A stretch of 30,928 nt of DNA from an uncultured Alphaproteobacteria bacterium. Its GTDB lineage: Bacteria > Pseudomonadota > Alphaproteobacteria > Caulobacterales > Caulobacteraceae. Within the stretch, counting starts at the first letter, position 1; each line of letters begins with the position of its first letter. Positions 1 to 7,862 of the stretch are shown here, piece by piece. A model generated the notes under the pieces. The model saw only the letters and a list, made by a program, of their open reading frames with translations. It was not told the origin of the DNA and made no database searches. Where the stretch lies: NCBI GenBank assembly GCA_903933475.1, contig CAIZKE010000177.1, positions 1 through 30,928 of the forward strand, given 5' to 3'. Position numbers and translations under genes: made by a program.

Positions 1-3000
1 CGTTGCCGAAGATCTCCGAGAGCAAAACGTAGTTGCTGAGAAGCGTGCCCGCCCCGGCAACATAATCCGTCGTCGTCAGCGAATTGCTGTTGAGGTCGAC
101 CCGGATCCTCTGGACACCCGCATTGACGTTCTCGAACACGCCGGTCGTCTTGACGACCTGGATGGTGTCGGCGCCCTGGAGGCCGGTGAGGACGAAGTTG
201 GCCGGGGTCAGGCCCGTGACCGCATCGGTCCCGTCGTAGACCTTGGTGGGATTGCCGACGAGCTGGCCGTTGAGGTTGAAGGTCGGGCCGCCGCCGCCCT
301 CCGAAAGGGGCGCGCGGGTGATCGACCCGGTGCCGGTCGCGGACGTGGCGAAGGTATAGTTGTTGAACAGCGAGGCCGCGCCCGCGATCTTTCCGGTCAG
401 GTCCGCCGTCACCAGCCAGGACCCGGCGTTCGCGGAGGCGTAGGTCCCGGTGGTCTGGGTCACCGTCAGGATGTCAGCGCCCATCAGGCCCACGGCCTGG
501 AAGTTGGCGGGCGACAGCGTCGCGACCGTGTTGGCGTCGTACACCTTGGTCGGGTTGCCGACGATGTTGAAGCTGACAGCCGCCTTGGTGATCGTGCCCA
601 CGCCGGTCGCCGTGGTGGGCAGGATGTAGTTCGCCAGAAGGGTGCCGGCGTTCGCCGTGATGTCGGGGGTGGTGATGTTGGCGCTGACCGTACGCGCACC
701 GGCGTTGGCGCTGTCATAATAGGCCGTGGCCTTGGGCGTCAGGGTGGCCCCCTGGCCCGCCACGAATCCGGTCAGGGCGTAGGCGGAAGTGTCGACATTC
801 GCCGTCGAGGTCGCGTTGTAGACCTTGGTGGGATTGCCCGAGATGGTCGCCGTCAGGGGACGCTGGGTGATGTTGGCGAAAAGCGTCGAGCTGTTGACCG
901 AATAGTTGCCCGCCTTGGCGCCGGACAGGCCGAAGCCGGCGGGGGTGACCCTGAGGCCCATGCCCGCGTTGGCGGTCTCGAAGGTCGCGCTGGCCCCTCC
1001 CGAGGTCAGGCTCACCTGCCCCACGTCGGAGGCGACCACGCCGCTGAGGGTGAGGCCCGCCAGGTTCAGGGTGGCGACGTTGGTCCCGTCATAGACCTTG
1101 TTCTGCGCGGAAAGGCCGACGATCGAGACCCCGCGCGCCGTGATGCCGCCGCTCAGGCCCTGGGGCTGGACGAGGGTATAGTTGACGGCGGAGGCCCCAG
1201 TGAGCGCGAAGCCCGAGGCCGTGATGACCTGGCCGGCGCCGACATTGGCCGAGGCGTAGTTCCCGCCGGCGGTGGAGAGATCAAGGGCCACCGCATCGCC
1301 GACGACCTGGCCGAACATGAGGGCCTGGGAGATGTCGAGGCTGGCGGTGGTCGTGCCGTCATAGGTCTTGTTGCCGGCGAGGACCCCGACCACCCGGACG
1401 GTGGCCTTGTTGATGGTTCCGGCGCCTGAGGCTGAGGTCGGCAGGTCGTAGTTCGAAAGCAGGGTCCCGCCCGTGGCCGAGAAGCTGGTGTTGGCCAGGC
1501 CCGCGGTCACGGTCCGGGCGCCAGCCTGGTCGGAGTCGTAGGTGGCGCCCGTGGTGGAAACGACCGTCGCCCCTTCGCCGGCGACGAAGCCCGTCAGCTG
1601 GAAGTTCCCCGAACTGACGCTGGCGTGGGTGCTCCGATTGTAGGTCTTTTTCGGCTTGAGGATGATTGCGGCGGTCAGCGCCTTCCGGTTGATCGTACCG
1701 ATGTCGGCCGTCACCGAGGGGGTCGGGATGACGTAGCCATAGACCGGCTTGCCGGCATTGGTCAGGGTGGCACCAGAGGCAGTCACGCCGATCTGGCTAC
1801 CGGCGTTGGCCGAGGTGTAGGCCGCCGTCAGGGACAGGGTGTCGGAACCGACAAGGCCGGTGGCCAGGATGTTGGCGGGGGCCAGGGTCGCCGTCGTATT
1901 CCCATCGTAGGTCTTGGAGATAGATCCGGTCAGATCGAACGACAGGGTCGGCGCCAGGCTGTAAAGCAGGCCGTTGCCGGACCCCTGAGCAGGTGCCGTG
2001 GCACCAACGCCGTCGACGGGATAGGTCGCCCCGTACTGAATAAAGTCGAAGGCGAGGCCGCCGAGGGTGTCTGTCGTCGGGCTGGTTGAATAGACCAGCC
2101 AGCGCCCGGCGGACGCCTGGACGCCATTGGCACTCCGGTTGTTGATGAAGTTCCCGGTTGTCCCCAGGGTGACGCCATTGGTCCCCGAGACGGAACCGGC
2201 GGCGCCGATGGTCAGGTTGCCGCCATTGGCGGACATGGCCACGGTCGGGCCAGAGGCGGCGCCCGAGACTGTCACGCCAGCGCCCGAACTGACCGTCAGG
2301 GCACCGGAGGTCGTGTTCGCCACCGATGCGCCAAGCGTCGCGGAGCCGCCGGACCGGAGAGTCACCCCTCCGACGCCGGAGACGGCCCCGGAGGTCGACA
2401 GGGCACCGCCCGACGTGACGTTGACGGTCGAGCTCCCGGTAATGGAGTTGAGGCTCGCCGCACCGCCGGTCGCGGTCACGGCCAGGGCCCCTTGCGAGGT
2501 GATGTTCCCGCTCACGGTGACGTTGATCGCGCTCGAAACCGTGGCGGCGCCTGAGGTCCCGGAGTTCAGGCTCACCAGACTCAGGGACCCGCTGGTGGCC
2601 CGCACGGTGGCGGACCGGCCGACCACCTGCCCCAGGATCACCGTGCCGCCGCTGATGATGGAAAGCGTACCCGAGCCGGCCAGGGTGTTGGTCACCGTCG
2701 CGCCCAGGTTCATCCCGGTCGTGCCGTAGAGCGAGACGCCGTTCAGGCCGGTGATCGGGGCTGAAGCCCCGGACATCAGCGTCGCGCCATTGGCGCTGAC
2801 CGTCACCGCCCGGCCGTCGACGGCGCCGCCGAGATAGATGGCGGAGTTGTTGGTGATCTGGATCTGGCCGCTTGTGGCGTTGGTCACGCCGGCGAGCAGG
2901 CCGATAGACCCGTTCGCCGTCAGGGTGACGCCGTTCGGCCCGGACAGGGCACCCGCCGCAGAGGTCGAGATCCCGCCCGTTGTGGCGGTGAAGTTCAGGG

Positions 3001-4576
3001 TCGAGGCGGTCACGGCCGCAGTGGTCGATATGCCGCCGCCCGCCAGCAGGGTCAGTCCGCCGGTCCCCGTCCCGCTGATCGCGGCGTTGACCAGGACGTC
3101 CCGGTAGGCGTCCAGGGTCAGGGAGCCCGAACCCGTCCAGCTGATCGGCGCGGCGACGATGATGTCCCCCGACCCGATCGCCTGGGAGCCCACGCCCACG
3201 GCGCCCGTGGCGGTCGTCTGCTGGGTGACATTCGTACCGGCGTTCAGTGCCGAAGCGATGGTCGAGGCGGCAGGGGCGTCGATCGTCAGGTCGACGGGGT
3301 CCACCAGCCAATGGCCACCTTCCCCGGCGCGGATGACCGCGTCGCCGATGATCATCAGGTGGCCGGAGGTCTCCACCAGTCCGCCGCCCGCGGGACCGCC
3401 GGCAAGGATGCGGGCGCCCGAGGCGATGGTGGTCACGTCCGACAGGCCTGTCGCGGGTGCCGTCACGCCGACGAGGACGTTCCCGCCCGTATTCCCGGTG
3501 GCGTCCAGGATGGCCGAGCCGCCCACTGTGACCTTGCGCCCGGACAGGGTGATGTCGCCGCCAGCGTCGCCCTTCGTCGCGCGGACACCGCCGTCGACCC
3601 GGACCTCGCCCTCGGGGGCGGACAACCAGACCTCGCCGCCGGACTGGCTGACGCCGGTGGCCTGAATTGTTCCCGCGCGGTTGCCGGCCAGGACGTAGAC
3701 GTCGCCCCCGGCGGACTGGAGCGCTGCGGCCGCGGCGTCGATCCGGCCAGAGACGGTGACGTCGCCGCTCCCGCCCGAGCCTGCCGCGACATAGAGCCCG
3801 CGGATGCCCTGGCCAGGCGCGATGACAACCGTGTCCGCGGCGGCCAGGCCCGCAAGGCCTGATCCCGCCGAGATCTCCCCGTCATTGAGCACCGAGGCAC
3901 CCACCAGGAAGACGTCGCCGTCGCGGGAGATGATCCTGCCAAGGTTAACCACCCCGGCGTCCGTCTGTCCCCGGGCCGTGAACGGACCACCGGCGAGGAA
4001 GTCGGTGTTCGAGATATCGCGTGTCAGGAGGCCGATGGCGCCGCCGGCGAGGATACGCCCCTCGCCGCTCACGACCACGCCCTGGGGATTCACCAGGTAG
4101 ACCGAGCCTGTGGCGCTGAGCGTCCCGCGGATCACCGACAACTGGCCGCTGGTCACCCGGTTCAGGGTGGCACCCTGGCCATTGAGTATCGAGACTGCGC
4201 CGCCCTGCCCGATGGAGAAGGTCCGCCAGTCGATGATCCCGCGGGCAGAGGTCTGCTGAACCTGCAGGTTGCCGGCGATGGGCGGGCCTATGACCCCGGA
4301 GCCCGCTGTGAAGACGCCGTCCGTCGGAAGCTCGGGAACCCCTTGGGCGAGGGCGCTGCCCGCAAGGCCGGCGAAGACGCCGGCGAGAAGAAGGGATTTC
4401 AGTTTACGGAAACGCGGGTGTGTTAGCGAGCGGGCAGGCCTCAGGGCGAGCGCCGTCGTCTCCACGTCCTCACCGGACGATCCGGACATGAAAAGCTGGG
4501 TTGCCACTGCCGCACGCTTACTCAATAGCTCGCCGCCACCCGGAAGTAAGGATTGCGGCAGGTTGATGATGGACAC
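1..4576 (-). CDS. Filamentous haemagglutinin-like two-partner secretion exoprotein (TpsA) with YDG repeats, 3' end outside window
   Basis: About 1525 codons are open on the minus strand with no stop before the window edge. The chosen GTG start at 4576 follows an in-frame TAA and a GAGG ribosome site; an in-frame ATG at 4489 is the alternative but has no clear ribosome site. A hydrophobic signal core lies near residues 59-77, with likely cleavage after SALA. Next comes a TPS (haemagglutination activity) domain, with GNLQVQQ, the IDWRTFSIG stretch and an NPQGVVVSG motif matching the family NPNG signature. A Gly/Ala/Thr/Ser-rich region typical of a right-handed beta-helix follows, including a WLVDPVDLTI motif, then tandem YDG repeats. 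I noted no cysteine in the translation. Known role of the family: secretion through an outer-membrane TpsB pore and surface adhesion. No TpsB gene is in view. The family call is firm; the ligand is unknown. Confidence 0.9.
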   Translation of the reverse strand, partial: MSIINLPQSLLPGGGELLSKRAAVATQLFMSGSSGEDVETTALALRPARSLTHPRFRKLKSLLLAGVFAGLAGSALAQGVPELPTDGVFTAGSGVIGPPIAGNLQVQQTSARGIIDWRTFSIGQGGAVSILNGQGATLNRVTSGQLSVIRGTLSATGSVYLVNPQGVVVSGEGRILAGGAIGLLTRDISNTDFLAGGPFTARGQTDAGVVNLGRIISRDGDVFLVGASVLNDGEISAGSGLAGLAAADTVVIAPGQGIRGLYVAAGSGGSGDVTVSGRIDAAAAALQSAGGDVYVLAGNRAGTIQATGVSQSGGEVWLSAPEGEVRVDGGVRATKGDAGGDITLSGRKVTVGGSAILDATGNTGGNVLVGVTAPATGLSDVTTIASGARILAGGPAGGGLVETSGHLMIIGDAVIRAGEGGHWLVDPVDLTIDAPAASTIASALNAGTNVTQQTTATGAVGVGSQAIGSGDIIVAAPISWTGSGSLTLDAYRDVLVNAAISGTGTGGLTLLAGGGISTTAAVTASTLNFTATTGGISTSAAGALSGPNGVTLTANGSIGLLAGVTNATSGQIQITNNSAIYLGGAVDGRAVTVSANGATLMSGASAPITGLNGVSLYGTTGMNLGATVTNTLAGSGTLSIISGGTVILGQVVGRSATVRATSGSLSLVSLNSGTSGAATVSSAINVTVSGNITSQGALAVTATGGAASLNSITGSSTVNVTSGGALSTSGAVSGVGGVTLRSGGSATLGASVANTTSGALTVSSGAGVTVSGAASGPTVAMSANGGNLTIGAAGSVSGTNGVTLGTTGNFINNRSANGVQASAGRWLVYSTSPTTDTLGGLAFDFIQYGATYPVDGVGATAPAQGSGNGLLYSLAPTLSFDLTGSISKTYDGNTTATLAPANILATGLVGSDTLSLTAAYTSANAGSQIGVTASGATLTNAGKPVYGYVIPTPSVTADIGTINRKALTAAIILKPKKTYNRSTHASVSSGNFQLTGFVAGEGATVVSTTGATYDSDQAGARTVTAGLANTSFSATGGTLLSNYDLPTSASGAGTINKATVRVVGVLAGNKTYDGTTTASLDISQALMFGQVVGDAVALDLSTAGGNYASANVGAGQVITASGFALTGASAVNYTLVQPQGLSGGITARGVSIVGLSAQNKVYDGTNVATLNLAGLTLSGVVASDVGQVSLTSGGASATFETANAGMGLRVTPAGFGLSGAKAGNYSVNSSTLFANITQRPLTATISGNPTKVYNATSTANVDTSAYALTGFVAGQGATLTPKATAYYDSANAGARTVSANITTPDITANAGTLLANYILPTTATGVGTITKAAVSFNIVGNPTKVYDANTVATLSPANFQAVGLMGADILTVTQTTGTYASANAGSWLVTADLTGKIAGAASLFNNYTFATSATGTGSITRAPLSEGGGGPTFNLNGQLVGNPTKVYDGTDAVTGLTPANFVLTGLQGADTIQVVKTTGVFENVNAGVQRIRVDLNSNSLTTTDYVAGAGTLLSNYVLLSEIFGN
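180..1935 (-). repeat. Seven tandem YDG-type repeats (about 90 residues each) inside the adhesin
   Basis: In the adhesin frame a motif of the form K-x-Y-[DN]-x-x-[TS] recurs, with its tyrosine codon at 1907-1909, 1640-1642, 1361-1363, 1091-1093, 818-820, 539-541 and 236-238. Spacings are 267, 279, 270, 273, 279 and 303 bases, or about 89-101 residues. Each unit continues with a glycine-rich segment and ends with a motif such as LxxNYxL. Several copies depart from YDG: YNR at 1640, YNA at 818 and YDA at 539. This matches the YDG domain found in bacterial surface proteins. The units differ in DNA sequence, so they look old and diverged. The array probably continues beyond the left edge. Confidence 0.85.
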
Positions 4577-4607
4577 CGAATCCTCAACGCCGTGGAAATG
4601 TAAATAG

Positions 4608-4622
4608 TTAACGAACCCTTAG
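4608..4622 (+). promoter_or_regulatory. CtrA-box-like site upstream of the adhesin gene
   Basis: TTAA, seven bases, then TTAG reads on the plus strand. This is 7 of 8 matches to the CtrA consensus TTAA-N7-TTAA of Caulobacterales. It sits 32 bases upstream of the proposed GTG start, inside an AT-rich patch that stands out from the surrounding DNA, which is where a promoter would be expected. Binding is inferred only from the match. Confidence 0.35.
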
Positions 4623-4644
4623 GTTGCATTTACTGTTTTATGTC

Positions 4645-4676
4645 TCCGCCTTGCCGTCATGGGGGTCCAAGGCGGA
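4645..4676 (-). terminator. Hairpin between the glycosyltransferase and adhesin genes
   Basis: TCCGCCTTG (4645-4653) and CAAGGCGGA (4668-4676) form a perfect 9-bp stem with a 14-base loop, just after the stop of the glycosyltransferase gene. There is no T-run after it on the minus strand, so it is not a textbook intrinsic terminator. It may still separate the transcripts or stabilise the 3' end. Confidence 0.45.
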
Positions 4677-4707
4677 TTGAGCTTCCCGGTGGGCGACGGG
4701 AGAACGG

Positions 4708-5676
4708 TCAAGCGGTCTCAGAAACCAAACGGTGGGCGGCGACGGTCACGCTTTCGACCGACAGGTCCATCATGTGACAGATCGCCTGATTGAGGTCCGG
4801 ATCCAGGGTCCGAATCTGGTCAAGGGTACGGGCGCCCCTGAGGACCCGGCCCTTCTGCCCCCAAGGGGCGTAGGCCCGCGCGTCAGATGGCCCGAAGAGC
4901 CCCAGGGTCGGGGCGCCGCCGGCAGCGGCGAGATGCATCAGGCCGGAGTCATTTCCAATAAAGAGACGCGCAGACCCGAGGGCAGCGTGAAGGGTGACCA
5001 GGTCCGCCTTGCCAACCAGGTCAATGAAGCGCGCCCGGGGAACGACCGCCCGGAGGGTCGGCAGGACGCCGGCGTCCTCGGGACCGCCGGCGACCAGGAG
5101 CCGGCCGCCCTCCAGGGGGCCGCCGGCCCCGAGCATCTGGATGGCGACCTGGGCGAACCGCTCGACGGGCCAGGTCTTGCCGACCCAGTTCGCAGCGGGA
5201 CCGAGAGCGAGGATCGGCCCCTCCCCGGCCACCAACTCGGCCGCCCGGCGCGCTGCCGCCTCGCCGACGTAGATGTAGGGTGCAGGCGGATCGTCCTGGA
5301 GGCCCAGCACCCGGGCGGCCTCGATGACCTTGTGGACGATCGGTCCGGCGACCCGTTGGTAAACGGCCCGCTTCCGACGATTGAGCAGGCTGCTGATGGC
5401 GGATCCCCGGAGGTCCACCACAAGGCCCCAGGACTTCCGCCTGACCGTATTCCAGAGCCGGAACCAGTGCCCACCGTCCCGGGACTTCTCAAAGGGGATC
5501 AGGGTCTCCAGGCCCGGGACGTCCTCGAACAGGGGCGCGGCCGCCGGTCCGGCGACGATGGTGAACCGGGCACCCGGTATTTCGTCGGAGAGCCTGCGGA
5601 TCAGACCCGAGGACAGGACGGCGTCGCCAATCCGCGTGGCGGTTATGAAGAGAATCGGAAAGACCGGAGGCGACAT
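4708..5676 (-). CDS. Glycosyltransferase family 9 (heptosyltransferase-like) protein
   Basis: A 322-residue protein with the GT-B layout of ADP-heptose:LPS heptosyltransferases. The N-terminal half begins ILFITATRIGDAVLSSGL, the usual GT9 opening. The C-terminal half carries GNDSGLMHLAAAGG from residue 241 and then LGLFGPSD, which forms the nucleotide-sugar site. Length is normal for the family. It has no signal peptide and should act in the cytoplasm or at the inner face of the membrane, adding a sugar to lipopolysaccharide core or another surface glycan. It is transcribed toward the adhesin with a 131-base gap that contains a hairpin. It is divergent from ygfZ, with only 55 bases between the two starts. 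The exact donor and acceptor cannot be read from the sequence. Confidence 0.85.
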   Translation of the reverse strand: MSPPVFPILFITATRIGDAVLSSGLIRRLSDEIPGARFTIVAGPAAAPLFEDVPGLETLIPFEKSRDGGHWFRLWNTVRRKSWGLVVDLRGSAISSLLNRRKRAVYQRVAGPIVHKVIEAARVLGLQDDPPAPYIYVGEAAARRAAELVAGEGPILALGPAANWVGKTWPVERFAQVAIQMLGAGGPLEGGRLLVAGGPEDAGVLPTLRAVVPRARFIDLVGKADLVTLHAALGSARLFIGNDSGLMHLAAAGGAPTLGLFGPSDARAYAPWGQKGRVLRGARTLDQIRTLDPDLNQAICHMMDLSVESVTVAAHRLVSETA

Positions 5677-5731
5677 TGCAGATCAATAGTCCCACGCTGG
5701 GTAAGGCTCCAGCCGCCGGAGGTTTCCCGCC

Positions 5732-6523
5732 ATGACATTCTGCGTCCACCTTGCCCACAGGGCCCTGGTCGAGGTGTCGGGTCCAGACCGCACCAGCTTC
5801 CTGCAGGGTCTCCTCAGCCAGGACGTCGAGACCCTCGCCCCGGGGGAGGTGCGCTACGGTGCCCTGCTGGCGCCACAGGGCCGGCTGCTCTTCGACCTCC
5901 TCGTCATCGGCCGGCCAGAGGCGATCTGGCTGGAGGTCGAGGCTGCGCGCCGGGACGACATGCTCGCCCGCCTGCGGATCTACAAACTCAGGGCCAAGGT
6001 CGAGATCCGGCCGCTGGAAGCGGAGGCCTGGGTCGCCTGGCCGGATGCACCTGGCCCGGACTGGGTCGCCGATCCCCGCCGGCCCGGCCTGGCCTTCCGG
6101 GCCTGGGGGCCGGAACCGGTGCCCGAGACGACCGCGGGACCGGAGGACTGGCGGCGGCGGCGTCTGGAGTTCGGGGTCGGCGACGCCGAGGATTTCGACT
6201 TCGACCGGGACTATCCCATCGAACTCAACTTCGACCTGGTCGGTGGGATCGACTTCGCCAAGGGCTGCTTCGTGGGGCAGGAGACGACCTCCCGGATGAA
6301 GCGCCGGGGGCAGATCCGTACCCGCCTCCTGCCCCTGCGTTTCGAAGGCCCGCCGCCCCCTCGGGGTGCCGAGGTCCTGCGCGGCGACCTGCGGGCGGGC
6401 GAGGTTCGGTCGGGCGTCGACGGCCTGGCCCTGGCCCTCCTGCGGCTGGACCGCCTGGACGTCGACCTGACCGTGGACGGCAGGCCCGTCCGGGCCGATC
6501 CTGTGCCCGGGGTGAAGCCCTGA
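5732..6523 (+). CDS. ygfZ: Folate-binding YgfZ/CAF17-like protein
   Basis: A 263-residue protein related to GcvT. It carries the family signature KGCFVGQET (K-G-C-[FY]-x-G-Q-E) at about residues 182-190. The N-terminal part matches the family (SGPDRTSFLQGLLSQDV, then LLAPQGRLLFDLLV). Members bind folate and help assemble or repair certain iron-sulfur enzymes in the cytoplasm; the cysteine in the signature is needed in E. coli YgfZ. A GGAGG ribosome site lies upstream of the ATG. It is followed after 48 bases by tag on the same strand. Its relation to the distant gcv operon is through the family fold only. Confidence 0.9.
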   Translation: MTFCVHLAHRALVEVSGPDRTSFLQGLLSQDVETLAPGEVRYGALLAPQGRLLFDLLVIGRPEAIWLEVEAARRDDMLARLRIYKLRAKVEIRPLEAEAWVAWPDAPGPDWVADPRRPGLAFRAWGPEPVPETTAGPEDWRRRRLEFGVGDAEDFDFDRDYPIELNFDLVGGIDFAKGCFVGQETTSRMKRRGQIRTRLLPLRFEGPPPPRGAEVLRGDLRAGEVRSGVDGLALALLRLDRLDVDLTVDGRPVRADPVPGVKP

Positions 6524-6571
6524 AGCCGCTTCGCCTTGCTACCGGCGGACTTGCGCTGCGACGGTGGCGGC

Positions 6572-7162
6572 ATGTCTGACGGTCTGATTCGTTGCAGCTG
6601 GCGCGGCATGGCGGGGGACCCGCTGTACGAGGCCTACCACGACCAGGACTGGGGCGTGCCGGAACGCAGCTCCGAGGCGCTCTGGGAAAAGCTCGTCCTC
6701 GACGGCTTCCAGGCCGGCCTCGCCTGGATCACGATCCTGAGAAAGCGCGAGGGTTTCCGCAGCGCCTTCGCAGGTTTCGATCCCGAGGTCGTGGCGCGCT
6801 TCAGCGAAACCGACCGGGCCAGGCTCCTGGCTGATGCGGGCATCGTCCGGTCCGCCGCCAAGATCGACGCCGCGATATCGAGCGCCCGAATCTACCTCGA
6901 CATGCGTGAGGCCGGGGTGGATTTCTCGGACTTCCTCTGGGGTTTCACGGGCGGCCAGCCGCTCCAGACCTACGCCGAGCGCGCCCAGGACGTACCCGCC
7001 GAGACTCCCCTCAGCCGGGAGATCGCCGCCGCCCTGAGGGCCCGGGGCTTCAAGTTCGTCGGGCCGGTCATCGTCTATGCCTTCATGCAGGCGGTGGGCA
7101 TGGTCAACGACCACCTGGTGACCTGCCATCGCCATGGACCCGTCCTGGAGATGGGCCGGTGA
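6572..7162 (+). CDS. tag: DNA-3-methyladenine glycosylase I
   Basis: A 196-residue base-excision repair enzyme that removes 3-methyladenine from alkylated DNA. The start is the ATG giving MSDGLIRCSW, since the family begins with an RCxW motif; an in-frame ATG 36 bases upstream is non-conserved. The zinc ligands of E. coli Tag (Cys4, His17, His175, Cys179) are matched by Cys8, His23 and the His and Cys of NDHLVTC. The base-pocket residues Tyr13, Tyr16 and Trp46 are matched by Tyr19, Tyr22 and Trp52. Oddly, the position of E. coli Glu38 is Asp44 here (LDGFQAGLAW in place of LEG). The stop overlaps the GTG start of rnhB, so the two genes are probably translationally coupled. Confidence 0.93.
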   Translation: MSDGLIRCSWRGMAGDPLYEAYHDQDWGVPERSSEALWEKLVLDGFQAGLAWITILRKREGFRSAFAGFDPEVVARFSETDRARLLADAGIVRSAAKIDAAISSARIYLDMREAGVDFSDFLWGFTGGQPLQTYAERAQDVPAETPLSREIAAALRARGFKFVGPVIVYAFMQAVGMVNDHLVTCHRHGPVLEMGR

Positions 7163-7776
7163 CGTCCCGCAAGGGTCCGGACCTTAGCCTGGAGGCGGCC
7201 CATCCCTGGCCCGTCTGCGGCGTGGACGAGGCTGGTCGGGGTCCCTGGGCCGGCCCGGTCAGCGCCGCCGCCGTCATCCTCGACCCGGCCCGGACGCCTG
7301 CGGGCCTGGACGACTCCAAGAAGCTCAGCGAGCGCCGTCGCCAAGCCCTGGAGGTCGAGATCAAGGCCAGCGCCCTGGCCTGGGGGGTCGGCTTCGCGAG
7401 CGTCGAAGAGATCGCCGAGCTCAACATCCTCCAGGCGACCGGCCTGGCCATGCGGCGGGCGGTGGAGGCCCTGGCGGTGCCGCCGGCCTTCATCCTGGTC
7501 GACGGATCCTACCGCTTCGACCTGCCGGCGCCCGTGCGGCCGGTCGTCAGGGGCGACAGCCTGTCCGCCTCGATTGCCGCCGCCTCCATCCTGGCCAAGA
7601 CCGCCCGGGACCGGGTGATGGTCGAGCTGGACCAGGCCTGGCCGGACTACGGCTTTGCGGCCCACAAGGGCTACCATGCCCCTGTCCACGTGCAGGCCCT
7701 GCAGCGGCTGGGACCCTGCCCCGCCCACCGGATGAGCTGGGCTCCGATCCGGGCGCTATTGGATTCAACGGGTTAA
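7159..7776 (+). CDS. rnhB: Ribonuclease HII
   Basis: A 205-residue enzyme that cuts RNA in RNA-DNA hybrids and at single ribonucleotides in DNA. The conserved blocks are in order: CGVDEAGRGPWAGPV with the first catalytic Asp and Glu, DDSKKLSERRR, DGSYR, SASIAAASILAKTARD with the last acidic residues, and YGFAAHKGY. The GTG start overlaps the tag stop (GTGA), giving a coupled repair pair. The gene ends inside the regulatory region of ccrM: its TAA stop forms part of a CtrA-like box and its last codons contain a GANTC site. Confidence 0.95.
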   Translation: MTSRKGPDLSLEAAHPWPVCGVDEAGRGPWAGPVSAAAVILDPARTPAGLDDSKKLSERRRQALEVEIKASALAWGVGFASVEEIAELNILQATGLAMRRAVEALAVPPAFILVDGSYRFDLPAPVRPVVRGDSLSASIAAASILAKTARDRVMVELDQAWPDYGFAAHKGYHAPVHVQALQRLGPCPAHRMSWAPIRALLDSTG

Positions 7777-7862
7777 CGCTGCATTTACCCTGTTTGTAAA
7801 CGAAGCCTCAACCACGCTCAGCGAGGATTCCGAATCCGGTTTGCGAGCACGAAGGGCTGGGC
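7762..7862 (+). promoter_or_regulatory. ccrM control region: CtrA-like box and three GANTC sites
   Basis: TTAA-N7-TTTA at 7773-7787 matches 7 of 8 positions of the CtrA consensus TTAA-N7-TTAA. GANTC sites, the target of CcrM itself, lie at 7762-7766 (GATTC), 7826-7830 (GATTC) and 7832-7836 (GAATC). The last two are separated by one base and sit 27-37 bases before the ccrM start. In Caulobacter crescentus, ccrM is activated by CtrA late in the cell cycle and its leader carries GANTC sites linked to methylation feedback. The arrangement here is the same in outline. The actual transcription start is not visible. Confidence 0.7.

Noticed and set aside
1..1935. A CRISPR-like or satellite DNA array
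   Set aside because: The periodicity of about 270-300 bases is at protein level only; units diverge in DNA sequence and stay in frame, as expected for protein domain repeats.
1797..3311. A 504-codon minus-strand frame inside the adhesin
   Set aside because: It is offset from the adhesin frame and translates to Arg/Asp/His-rich sequence. The true frame in the same place gives the Gly/Ser/Thr beta-helix and YDG repeats.
4708..5676. Autotransporter-type heptosyltransferase dedicated to the adhesin
   Set aside because: The cysteine-rich iron motif of that subfamily is absent; only one cysteine is seen. Kept as a generic GT9 call.
4732..6579. A 615-codon plus-strand frame over the glycosyltransferase and ygfZ
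   Set aside because: It crosses two well-supported genes and the divergent promoter region; its translation is Pro/Gly/Arg-rich filler.
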